Position numbers and translations under genes: made by a program
Notes under the pieces: generated by a model
Databases searched by the model: none
Told to the model about the DNA's origin: nothing
Seen by the model: the letters and a program-made list of their open reading frames with translations, nothing else
Origin: Pyronema omphalodes
Lineage: Eukaryota; Ascomycota; Pezizomycetes; Pezizales; Pyronemataceae
Assembly: GCA_024516155.1 (NCBI GenBank)
Contig: JAJJXM010000078.1
Location: forward strand, 186,001 to 250,000
DNA: 64,000 nucleotides
Direction of reading: 5' to 3'
Part shown: positions 41,206 through 51,252 of the stretch, one piece after another
Numbering within the stretch: position 1 is the stretch's first letter
How the letters are laid out: the number at the start of each line of letters is the position of its first letter

Positions 41206-44200
41206 ACCAGCTGCAAGAAGATGGCTCTGCCGCTGGTGGGAATACTATTATTGCTGATACATTGCTATTATCGGGCGCAAGTTTTACTGGAAAGTTAGAA
41301 TGCAAACACCTTGTCCTCTCCTGTTCCTTGTTTTCCAATAACCGCTCCGTGAAAACAGTAGCGCTCGTTGACTGCGGCGCCACTGGTATCGCCTTTGTTG
41401 ACCGCAATTTCGCCCGCCATCACAAACTCCCCCTAACCCCCCTATCCACCGCCCGATCGGTCGAAGTTATCGACGGCCGCCCCATATCCTCAGGAAAAAT
41501 AACACACCTCGCCCAAGTAGAGTGTACCATCAATGGTCACTCGGAAACCCTTCCCATGTTTGTCACCAAGCTGGGTCACTACCCGGTGGTGTTGGGTATC
41601 CCCTGGTTGAAAAAACACGATGTTACCATAAGCTTCAGTTCCAACACTGTAAGCTTCGACTCCGAATACTGCCTAAGGAACTGCACCCCGTTGCCTGTGA
41701 GCACAACCGGTGTCGAGGTCCTGCACTCGAGGACCCCTCCCGCTGTCCACGAGCCCGACACAAACCCCTTGCCGGAGTTGGAAGACTCGGTCCCCGACCC
41801 CCCGGACGAACCCCCAATAGAGATCTCAAGTCTAACCATCACCGACTTCCAGGAAATGGTAGAAGACGAAAGCCTGACAGTGTTCTCGCTATCGTTGGAC
41901 GAGATCACCGTCGCCCTACAAGACAAGCCCCCCCTCACGGACGACGAACTGAAAGACATGATCCCCGAGGAGTATCATGACTACCTCGATTTATTCAAGG
42001 AGGTCAACGCGAAGGAACTTCCCCCGCACCGACCCTACGACCACAAGATCCCACTGAAAGAGGGATTCGTTCCGCCTTTGGCCCGTTATACTCAGCTGTC
42101 ACGCAACGAGTTGCAGACGCTGAAAACATGGCTCGATGAGAATTTGGAGAAAGGATTTATACAACGCTCCCAATCACCAGCCGCCTCGCCGATATTATTC
42201 GTGAAAAAATCAGACGGATCCCTACGCCTGTGTGTCGACTACCGAAGACTGAATGAAGGTACCGAGAAGAACCGGTACCCGCTGCCATTGATACAGGAAA
42301 CGATGATGAATCTTTCCAAAGCTCAATACTTTACGACCCTTGATGTCCGCAGCGCTTATAATCTTATCAGAATGGCAGAAGGCGAAGAATGGAAGACGGC
42401 CTTCCGCACACGGTACGGCCTGTTTGAATCGAAAGTGATGCCTTTTGGGCTCACCAACGCGCCTGCCGATTTCCAGGCATTTATAAATGATGTCCTGAGA
42501 CCATACCTAGACCAGTTTTGTACGGCATACTTGGACGATATCCTCGTATTCTCCGAAACAAAGTCCGATCACACCGCACACGTCCGAAAGATCTTGGAAC
42601 GACTCAAACAAGAAAAACTGCACTTGAAGCCAGAGAAGTGTAAGTTTGCTAAGGCAGAAGTACAGTACCTGGGCTACAACATCGGCCGCGACGGCGCGCG
42701 CATGATGGATTCCAAAGTAGCCACAGTGAGAGATTGGAAGGAACCAACCAATTTGAAACAGGTCCAAGAGTTCCTGGGCTTCGCGAATTTCTACCGAAGA
42801 TTTATCAAAGACTACTCAAAAGTGGTCTCCCCGCTTACAGCTCTGACCAAAAAGAAAGATGGTAAAGCAATCCCCTTTGTCTGGGGTAAGATCAGCAGAG
42901 CGCCTTCGACCGACTGAAGGACGCATTTACATCAGCACCCATCCTCAAGCACTTCGACTACGAGAAACCGATTGTAGTAGAAACAGACGCATCTGACTAT
43001 GTGTCCGCTGGAGTTTTATCACAATACGACGACGATAACGTGTTACACCCCGTCGCATTTTATTCCAAGAAGCATTCCCCGGCAGAATGTAACTACGAAA
43101 TCTACGACAAGGAACTACTGGCAATAGTTCGTTGTTTTGAGGAATGGCGTCCCCACTTAGAGGGCTCCGCCTTCCCTATAAAAGTATTGACGGATCACAA
43201 GAATCTTGAATACTTTATGACGACAAAGCTGCTGAATAGACGACAAGCACGCTGGTCCGAGTTCCTGTCTCGGTTTAACTTTGTGATCACCTATCGACCG
43301 GGTACGTTGGGAGGAAAACCGGACGCCCTGACAAGAAGAGCCGCCGACCTCCCGGAAGAGGGAGACGAACGCATACTGGCGAACCAGCAAGCTGTTCTGA
43401 AGCCACAGAACTTTCAGTTATGCATGACCCCGCCAATGAAACTCGCACCTTCCGAAGTAGACCTCCTGTTCACAGAGGGCTACAAGACAGATCCATTCCC
43501 CAACCGAGTGTTGGGAATGCTGGAAGATGGCACACAAATCTGTAAGGACATATCGCTCGCCGATTGTTCCGTGTTAGAAAACAGATTGTACTACCGAGAT
43601 TGCCTCTATGTCCCCGCGCTGGATAAGCTACGATTGAAACTACTGCAAGATCACCACGACCCCCCCACCATGGGACACCCGGGCCGTGCGAAGACTTTCG
43701 AACTCCTCGCCAGGAATTATTACTGGCCCTCGATGAGAAAAGATGTGGACCAATTCGTCCGAAATTGCCACACCTGTAAAAGAACAAAGGCTACCCGCCA
43801 CGCACCCTATGGAACCCTGAAGCCCCTACCGGTTCCGCACCACCCTTGGCAGAATATATCGGTGGATTTTGTTACTGGACTACCGACATCAGAAGGCTTC
43901 GACGCAATATGTGCGATCGTTTGCCGACTAACGAAACAGCGGCACTTGGTGCCCTGCCATTCCACGATAGACGCAGAAGGCTTCGCGCAACTCTTCCTGG
44001 AAAATGTGTTCAAACTACACGGCCTGCCAGACACAGTAGTGTCCGACCGCGGTCCGCAATTTGTGGCCCATTTCTGGAAACACTTGGCGAATTGCATGGG
44101 TATCGAAATTGCCACGAGTACGGCCTTTCATCCCCAAACCGACGGCCAAACAGAGAGAATTAACGCGGTTACGGAGCAATATCTCCGCGCGTACGTCTGT

Positions 44201-44929
44201 TATTTACAAGACGATTGGAAGAAATTTTTACCACTGGCAGAATTTGCTGCAAATAACCAAGTATCGGATACAACGTCGCTGTCTCCGTTCTACGCTATAT
44301 ATGGTCGACACCCCAAGTGCTCTTTCGAACTGGAAATCAGGACCGACAACCCTGAGGAAGTGAAAGCGAACGAGGTAGCGGAAAGGATGTCACACATCCA
44401 TGACGTCTTACGTTCGGAAATGAAATACGCCCAAGCCCGCCACATAGAAGCCGCCGACAATTCCCGACTCCCCGCGCCGGTCTTCAAACCAGGAGACCTG
44501 GTATGGCTGGACGCCCGCAACCTAAGAACCCGCCGCCCCTCAAAGAAACTAGAAAATAAACACCTAGGCCCCTTCACCGTGTTACGACCTATTGGATCCC
44601 ACGCCTATGAATTGGATATACCGGAGACCATGAAACACCACAGGACCTTCCCCGTGTCCCTACTAAACCCAGCCCCTTCGGACCCCCTCCCTGGCCAGAT
44701 TATCCCACCGCCCCTACCGGTAGTAGTAGACGGCGAAGAAGAATGGTTCGTGGACGAAATTCTGGATAGCCGTTGGTCAAGAGGAAACCTACAGTACCTC
44801 GTCAAGTGGACCGGCCATGACTCTCCAACCTGGGAACCGGAAACGAACCTATCCGAGACTGAGGCCGCTGAGAGATTTCACCAGCTATACCCAGACAAAC
44901 CTTCTCCTCTCGTAGGAACTCGAGCCTAA
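41193..44929 (+). pseudogene. pol: Pol of element G with a 1-nt deletion
   Basis: Protease VDCGATG is near 41370 and RT has YLDD near 42528. Near 42888 one A is missing (GGTAAG where the J sequence implies GGTAAAG), so the frame ends at 42917 and the rest continues in another frame from about 42890 to 44929: RNase H (ETDASDY), integrase (H-H-C-C near 43650-43780; VDFVTG, SDRGPQF, TERINAV) and a chromodomain near 44750 (FVDEILD, VKWTGHD). Near 42077-42100 a deletion and an insertion cancel each other and replace the conserved FGPLYS by LARYTQ. Confidence 0.9.
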
Positions 44930-44941
44930 CGGGGGGGGTAC

Positions 44942-45470
44942 TGTCACGGCACACGGCTGACGAGCCGTTGTGTTGCGTCATCTTGTTGTCGTGGTTGTTG
45001 ATCGACATCGTGCCGTTGTCTTGCCGTGTTGTGTTGCCGTTGTGTTGTTGTGTTGTTGTGCGTGCCGTGCCATGTTGACTGAGAGACTGATTGATGATGG
45101 ATGACGTACCACGAGCTGGAGAGCTGTGGCGTCGCAGTTGAATCGATGGAGAACGGAAGCTCATGTAGCGATGATTGTATGACGGCCCAGCAAGAGTGCT
45201 GGCCGCCCCTTTGTACATAAGGAGGCTTGCCTCCCCGTTGTCGAGATTCTCCATCGAACGTCTTGTGTCTTCTCCTGACTCCTAATATAAGAATTCCTCT
45301 CCTAAGTCCTACGTCACTCTTGTCCTTGTCCCTGTCCCTGTTTAGTGTGCCGTCCGTCTGACGAGCACTTCGGTCCTTGTCCTGCCGTTCCCCGTTCCGG
45401 AACCTGCCTAGTCCCTCTTTCCGGTAGTGTTCAGTGTGTCCCTTGAACGTCCGTTCTCGTGTCCCTGACA
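44942..45470 (+). repeat. 3' LTR of G (529 bp)
   Basis: Preceded by a run of eight G (44931-44938), the likely polypurine tract. One difference from the 5' LTR noted. Confidence 0.94.
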
Positions 45471-45935
45471 GTCGAAGCTTACAGTGTTGGAACTGAAGCT
45501 TATTGTTACGTTGTGTTTCTTCAACCAGGGGATGCCCAACACCACCGGGTAGTGACCCAACTTGGTGACGAACATGGGAAGGGTTTCCGAGTGACCATTG
45601 ATGGTACACTCTACTTGGGCGAGGTGTGTGATTTTTCCTGAGGATATGGGGCGGCCGTCGATAACTTCGACCGTTCGGGCGGTGGATAGGGGGGTTAGGG
45701 GGAGTTTGTGATGGCGGGCGAAATTGCGGTCAACAAAGGCGATACCAGTGGCGCCGCAGTCAACGAGCGCTACTGTTTTCACGGAGCGGTTATTGGAAAA
45801 CAAGGAGCAAGAGAGAACAAGGTGTTTGCATGCTAACTTTCCAGTAAAACTTGCGCCCGATAATAGCAATGTGTCAGCAATAATTTCCCCACCAGCGGCA
45901 GAGCCATCTTCTTGCAGCTGGTTTATTCTTTTCCC
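45471..45935 (-). pseudogene. pol: Element J pol, protease part
   Basis: Entered from the GGGAAAA heptamer at 45929-45935. Protease VDCGATGIAF lies near 45770, followed by LGHYPVVLGIPWLKKHNVTISF. It is cut by G at 45470 and continues at 39061. Confidence 0.88.
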
Positions 45936-47270
45936 GACACCTCTTCTTCATTATCCAATAATTCCACGCTCGCCACTTTAACATTCGTCTTGGCGGGGCA
46001 CGACGCAGCCATGTGGCCGAGGCCACCGCAGTAGAGGCAACGTCCTCCTGACAGGCGGGTCGCGCGCTCCTGTGCCGACAGTTTCTGACGGGGTTCCTGG
46101 GCAGGGGTTTGCTTGCTGGAGGAGGCGGTGGTGGCTTGGGTAGCGGGGGTGGGGCGACTGGTGGCGGGGGTGGCGGCGGTAGTGGGTTTAACTTGGCCGC
46201 GGTTGGTACGCAGCTTGCGGAGGTTCTCAAGTGCTCTCAATTGGGAGTCCAATTTTTGGCACTGGTCAACAAATTGGTGCATCGTAGCGGTGGGAGGGGC
46301 GCCAACCAACTTTTCGTGCAACTCGAGGGACAGGCCGTTACGCCGAGCATCCATGGTGGCGGCTTCATCCCAGCCTAATTCTCCGACCAGTCGGGAGAAC
46401 TCTGCATAATAGTCCGAAAATTCCCGGTTGTTTTGTCGGAGATTTTGTAGTTTGAAACGAGCCGTTGCGCGCTCCTCCGGGTCTCCAAAGGTACGCTGTA
46501 AGATTTTAATGACGTCCTCGACGTCGTTGAGGGCCCAGCGGTTGCCATTTTCCTTGATATAAGGAAGAATCTGATCCAAGGCGCGTCCGCGGAGGCGGCC
46601 CATGGCATAAGAAATCCGTTTGTGAGGGGTTGGGAAGCGTAGTTCGTCACTCACCAACTTGATGCGAAGCAAGGAGACAAAGCGGCGGAGGTCCTCCCTG
46701 TTAGAGCCGTCGAAGGTTGGCGGAACCGGGATTTTGTCTCCGGTCACGCGGATGCCAGGGGAGGCGAGTAGCGCGTTGATGAGTTTACGCTGGCGGGTGA
46801 GCTCCTTCTCGTAGTAGTGGATTTCATTCGTATCTGCTTGTTCCTCCGGGGTTAGGACGATTTCGGGGTCTCGGGGGGGGGGGTCTTGGAATTTGTGCTA
46901 TTATAGCGGGGGCGGGGGCTGCGGCTGTGGCTGTGGTAGGGGGTGCGGCGGTTCGTGGCACTGTTTCTGGGCCATTTGGATAAACCTGGACGGAGCCGGT
47001 CTGGATAACGACAGGGGGAATGGGGGCAGGGGTGGGAGCTTCCGGAGCGCGGGAGGCGACAGGGCTGGAGACCCGAGTGCTGTTACGGGAGCTGGGGGTT
47101 TCCGCGAGGTCCTTTAGGAGGTAGCCCGTGGGGTGGTCTTGGGCGTCTAGGATGGATTGCGCGAGTTGTTTGGTGAAAGTAAGCGGTTCATAGCCGTCAG
47201 GGAACTGGGTCATGGAGGCAGCGTTCACAATTTGCTGCCAGTGTCCTTCGTCGATAAGTTTAACGTGCAT
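45923..47270 (-). pseudogene. gag: Gag of element J with a homopolymer frameshift
   Basis: ATG 47270 (MHVKLIDEGHW). The frame ends at 46824 because the C run at 46874-46884 has eleven C where G has ten (40246-40255). The core then continues in the shifted frame to TAA 45923-45925: PPTFDGSNREDLRRF, YYAEFSRLVGELGW and zinc knuckle CLYCGGLGHMAASC. The end is in phase with a GGGAAAA heptamer (45929-45935). Confidence 0.87.
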
Positions 47271-47502
47271 TCTGGCGGGCTCGGAGGATTGGCTTGAGTG
47301 TGATGGTGTGGCAGACGTGCTCCTGGTAAGGGTAGTCCTGGAGTTCCCAGCGGACCACAAGGTAGCAGTGATTTTCTGCTCTTCGGATGGTTCTTCGCAC
47401 TGCGCCAGCGAATCGGTCGGAAATCCCGAAGGTTTTGTTTAGGGTGTGCGTTTCCAGGGCTTGTTTTAAGGTGTATGTCCAAGCAGAACCGGTGGGGTTC
47501 AT
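47260..47502 (-). CDS. Leader ORF of element J, 80 aa, overlapping gag
   Basis: ATG 47502 (MNPTGSAWTY). It closely matches the G ORF, but the TAG that ends the G ORF is CAG here, so translation runs on for four residues and stops at 47260-47262, overlapping the gag ATG (47270) by 11 nt. Most differences from G leave the protein similar. Confidence 0.65.
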   Translation of the reverse strand: MNPTGSAWTYTLKQALETHTLNKTFGISDRFAGAVRRTIRRAENHCYLVVRWELQDYPYQEHVCHTITLKPILRARQNAR

Positions 47503-47537
47503 ACGTGTTGGTTGAATAATTATTCGATCGAACGTAA

Positions 47538-48066
47538 TGTCAGGGGACTAGGAACGTACGTTCAAAGAACACACTGAACACTACCGGCAAGGGGGACTAG
47601 GCGGGTTCCAGGATGGGGAACGGAAAGACAAGGACCGAAGCGCACGTCAGACGGACGGCACACGAAACAGGGACAGGGACAAGGACAAGAATGACGTGGG
47701 ACTGAAAGGAGAAGTCTTTATTAAGGACAAGGGAAGGACACAAGACGTTCGATGGAGAACTCGACAACGGGGAGGCAAGCCTCCTTATGTACAAAGGGGC
47801 GGCCAGCACTCTTGCTGGGCTGTCATCCAACATCGCTACATGAAAGCTTCCGTTCTCCAGCCATTCACCTGCGACGCCACAGCTCTCCAGCTCATGGTAC
47901 CTCATCCATCATCAATCAGTCTATCAACCACAACGGCACGGCACACACAACAACACAGCGACAACACAACACAACCCGGCAAGACACCGGCACGATGTCG
48001 ACAACAACAACGACAACATAATGATGACGCAACAACACAACGGCTCGTCAGCCGTGTGCCGTGACA
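47538..48066 (-). repeat. 5' LTR of J (529 bp)
   Basis: TGTCACGGCACACGG at 48066 down to CCTGACA at 47538 on the minus strand; same length as the G LTRs but visibly diverged in the middle. Confidence 0.9.
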
Positions 48067-48446
48067 GATTGATGATGGATGACGTACCATGAGCTGGAGA
48101 GCTGTGGCGTCGCAGGTGAATTGATGAAGAACGGAAGCTTTCATGTAGCGATGTTGGATGACAGCCCAGCAAGAGTGCTGGCCGCCCCTTTGTACATAAG
48201 GAGGCTTGCCTCCCCGTTGTCGAGTTCTCCATCGAACGTCTTGTGTCCTTCCCTTGTCCTTAATAAAGACTTCTCCTTTCAGTCCCACGTCATTCTTGTC
48301 CTTGTCCCTGTCCCTGTTTCGTGTGCCGTCCGTCTGACGTGCGCTTCGGTCCTTGTCTTTCCGTTCCCCGTCCTGGAACCCGCCTATTCACCCTTGCTGG
48401 TAGTGTTCAGTGTGTTCTTTGAACGTCCGTTCCTAGTTCCCTGACA
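48067..48446 (+). repeat. LTR fragment L of the G/J family
   Basis: 380 bp matching the G LTR from about base 150 to its end (TTCCCTGACA), plus strand. It begins exactly where the J LTR ends, so J probably inserted into it and the missing first part lies outside the window. Its right end interrupts a LINE reading frame at 48447. Confidence 0.85.
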
Positions 48447-49135
48447 CATACCAGGCAACGAGGAGGCGGACCAACTGGCAAAACAAGCCACAACTCATCC
48501 CCCGCCAACTCCTCTCCCAACTTCCCTCTCATGGCTCCGTCGACAAGTCCAAGAATCCTTCATTGCAGAGTGGATCAAGTGGTACGACAACGGCGCAAAA
48601 TCCAAGACATATGACGCCCCGCACAAAAGATCACTCGACGAGGCGTACACAACGGTCCCGCGGAAAATATCAACCCCCATCTTGGGACTACGCACAGGCC
48701 ATGGATACTTACTGGACTGTTTGGCACACCCTCCCACCCCCAAATACCCCACACGCGCATGCCCTTGCCCACTCCACCCCCCCCCCAAACCCCGAAGCAC
48801 CTGTTACTTTCCTGCCCAGTTTTTACCCCCCACCGCATACAACTACGAAGGGAAATGAAACTACCACGACATCGCCAACTCCAACTCAGACTGATCCTCC
48901 ACACCAAACACGGAGTCCGCGCCCTAACCACCATGATCAAAGCGTCCAAGCTCGCAACATCTGATTGGGCTCACACGGTATTAAGTAAAACCCCTGAGGA
49001 AGCTGACAGGCCAGACAGACATACCATGATGATAGGCTGGGGATCATTGTTAGACCCTGCCGAGGAGCATTAAAAAAATAATAATAATAATAATAATGAT
49101 AATAATAAATAAATAAATAATAAAAAAAAAAAAAA
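48447..49135 (+). pseudogene. 3' end of a Tad/I-like LINE (RNase H end and C-terminal domain)
   Basis: The frame opens with IPGNEEADQLAKQA, the end of an RNase H domain typical of fungal LINE pols. WLRRQVQESFIAEWIKWY and ILGLRTGHGYLLDCL follow. At the C run 48777-48786 the frame shifts and continues as TPKHLLLSCPVF through KASKLATSDW, the cysteine-rich C-terminal part, ending at TAA 49071-49073. A tail of AAT/AAAT units and poly(A) runs from 49074 to 49135. The 5' part is absent because L is inserted; no intact gene remains. Confidence 0.82.
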
Positions 49136-49604
49136 GGAAACAGAGGAGGGGAGGATGGAAGAAGGGGAAGAAAGGGACGTGGAGGACGAGGTTGGGGGGT
49201 GAACGGTGTGGACGGAAGGGAGAGAGGGCGGACGGAGAAGAGGACGGGTGGACAGCGGAAGGAGACGGTGGAGGCAGGAGAAGGAGAAGATGATAAGGTA
49301 GAGGGGACGGGAGAGAGAGCAAGAAGACGGGCGAGAGAAGGGAGCAGAAGAGCGGGAGAAAAAAGAAAAAAAAAAAAAAAACAAACATACAAAGGGGACG
49401 CAGAAGGGGAAGGATGGAGGAATTAGAAGAGAGCGCACAGGGCTCAGGGACACACCCACGAGACGGACAGAAATGGAATATGAAGGGACAATGAGGGGGG
49501 GACTACAACCCCAAGCATGAAAGACCGCTCCGGGGCATACCCGGTGACTGACGTGGTCACACCCGACAGTTAACAATGTAAAATGAAAAATATGTAGTAG
49601 CCGC
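49136..49604. other. Purine-rich low-complexity stretch, no gene
   Basis: GA-rich sequence to about 49430, then mixed sequence. Long frames on the minus strand here encode only Ser/Leu/Phe-rich low-complexity peptides and have no recognisable domain. Confidence 0.6.
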
Positions 49605-49660
49605 CATAACCTTACGGTTAGATGCTCGTATGAGAAATAAATAAATAAATAAATAAACAT
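49605..49660 (+). repeat. Retroposon-like tail with (AAAT)n
   Basis: CATAACCTTACGGTT (49605-49619) is followed after about 15 nt by an AAAT tract (49635-49657). The same 15-mer occurs inverted at 49786-49800 next to a different tetranucleotide tract. Possibly the 3' ends of two small retroposons. Confidence 0.45.
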
Positions 49661-49734
49661 GGCTTGGGGCATGGTTATTCTGCGCTAAGAAACACTTATG
49701 TCATCATTCTGAGCAGCAGTAGCGGCGTGATTCA

Positions 49735-49800
49735 TTGTTTGATTGATTGATTGATCGATTGATTGATTGATTTTCAAACGTTCCCAACCGTAAGGTTATG
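49735..49800 (-). repeat. Second retroposon-like tail with (AATC)n, opposite strand
   Basis: On the minus strand CATAACCTTACGGTT (49800-49786) is followed by about 15 nt and then an AATC repeat (GATT units, 49738-49770 on the plus strand). Confidence 0.45.
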
Positions 49801-50226
49801 ACGTGGTCTGTGTTACTATACATCTTTAGGTCCCCGTCTCTAATCCCGGAAGCGAGTAGGGAAACCCCGGAGTGCCTACGGCTTGGTGGAAATGCCCGAT
49901 CTATCACTTTACATCCGGAATATCGCGTTGGCACAAAAAGAGATAGCAGGTTCGTACTAGACCCCAAGCAGAAAAGGGAAGAAGAAGGGATCTACCCGAT
50001 ACCGGGTCCCCCTCGCCCTGTCACTACTGAATCTCAATTTCGACACCTTGGCATCCGGTACCAGTCACGGCCAGTGAGGTTCATAAGCGTTGGAGCATGA
50101 TGTGGTTGTAATACACGCTTTATTTGTCGTATTTGCGTGAGTAGGAATTCTGTTACAGCATGTGTCTGCAGAACCTATAGCTGCGTGTAAGATAAACTAT
50201 TGCAGATATTAGAAACTGGCCTACTC

Positions 50227-50319
50227 GTGCCTAAAGATGGTGGCTAGCGCCACCACCCCCAGTCGCTCGTCAACGACAACCGGTGGCACTCCTACGGAGG
50301 CACCACCATCTTGAGGCAC
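50227..50319. repeat. Inverted repeat / potential hairpin
   Basis: Arms GTGCCTAAAGATGGTGG (50227-50243) and its complement (50303-50319) match at 16 of 17 bases, with a loop of about 60 nt that is itself GC-rich. It does not fold like a tRNA. Could be a small inverted-repeat element. Confidence 0.5.
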
Positions 50320-50731
50320 AGGTATAGGAAATCTGCAGCAACGATTGATTCGCCTGAAAAAACACAGCGTCTCGAGGCAACTCCGGACTCGGACTGACCA
50401 ATGAAATTTATGGCTCTTCCAGGAGTCGATGGTGGATTGCAGGTTACTGATGTGCCATCGCTACTCAGTACCCGCCGTGAATATTGGATACTTCAGCTTT
50501 CCAGGTTGGTTGGTATTTGACCAGGCCCTATAAGGGTTGATGGAGCTCCCTGATAGAGCATTTAGCCGTGCTCTCACAAACAAAAATACAAAGCGCGCTT
50601 GAATGAATGACACTGCAGCAAGGGCATGTCGATGGCAACAGCATCGATAATAGGCCGTTTCACGCTTCAGTTATGGATTGTTTAACGATTGGATTAAGCT
50701 TAATCACTAGTTCAATAGGCGATCTAGGCGC

Positions 50732-50801
50732 GGCATTTATCGTCTTAAAAGCCTTTTTGCAAAAGGAGCTCCGGAGCTCCTTATGGCATTTTAAGATAAT
50801 C
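50732..50801. repeat. Nested palindrome
   Basis: A perfect 20-bp palindrome with half-site AAGGAGCTCC (50763-50782) is flanked by imperfect inverted arms (50732-50752 and 50785-50801, sharing TTATC and TCTTAAAA). Confidence 0.55.
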
Positions 50802-51252
50802 TCGGACTATCTATTACGGCTCATTTAACACTACACGGAGCACTAAGCACGATACGGGTTAGCATCGCTCTTCCACTGTCTCTCATAGCGAAAAGAATAA
50901 AAATATGAAAATTCAAAAAGATTCAAAAAGGAGTATAAAATATAAAAGTTGGCCTCTATGCATGCCCAGCTATGATTACGAAACATTTTTTTGCTGTAAT
51001 ATTCGTCAAAAAGTTGTTCTGTGGGTTTTTTTTGCGCGCGTGGCATCGCCAAGTGTGTGGTGAAAGTTTTTTTCCTGGGTCGTGGTGCGAGGGGACACGA
51101 TGTTGCGGCCTAAGAAAAACAGCGAGAATGCGATTTCTTTCAATTAAGATTCCGGGGGGGGTTTCACGCTGACATTGTTTATGGCGACAGATTTTTCTTA
51201 AAAAGTTTCCCGAAGCGCGCTATAATGGGCCCCGATAAACGTAGCGTGAAAG

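Larger units (their letters stand above)
39062..45470 (+). mobile_element. Element G: full-length Ty3/gypsy chromovirus, 529-bp LTRs
   Basis: 6409 bp, with target copies GTCGA at 39057-39061 and 45471-45475 in the J pol gene. The LTRs (39062-39590, 44942-45470) differ at one site that I found, T 39123 against C 45003, a CpG. Very young, yet gag and pol each carry single-base indels. Confidence 0.95.
22397..48066 (-). mobile_element. Element J: Ty3/gypsy, 529-bp LTR family, broken into three pieces
   Basis: Pieces 45471-48066 (5' LTR, leader ORF, gag, protease), 37715-39061 (linker and RT) and 22397-24022 (RNase H, integrase) join into one minus-strand element of the G family, interrupted by G, K and H. 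The K and G interruptions carry perfect 5-bp target copies. J itself has several stops and frameshifts and is older than its passengers. Confidence 0.9.
49801..51252. other. Gene-poor stretch left of element N
   Basis: No open frame with a recognisable domain. It contains a hairpin (50227-50319), a 14-bp palindrome (50692-50705) and a 20-bp palindrome within longer imperfect arms (50732-50801). Confidence 0.5.

Noticed and set aside
49050..49672. Minus-strand frames of 110-200 codons rich in Ser, Leu and Phe
   Set aside because: Low-complexity translation of purine-rich DNA; no domain or start context.
50227..50319. tRNA gene
   Set aside because: The long hairpin lacks the A and B box layout and a cloverleaf.
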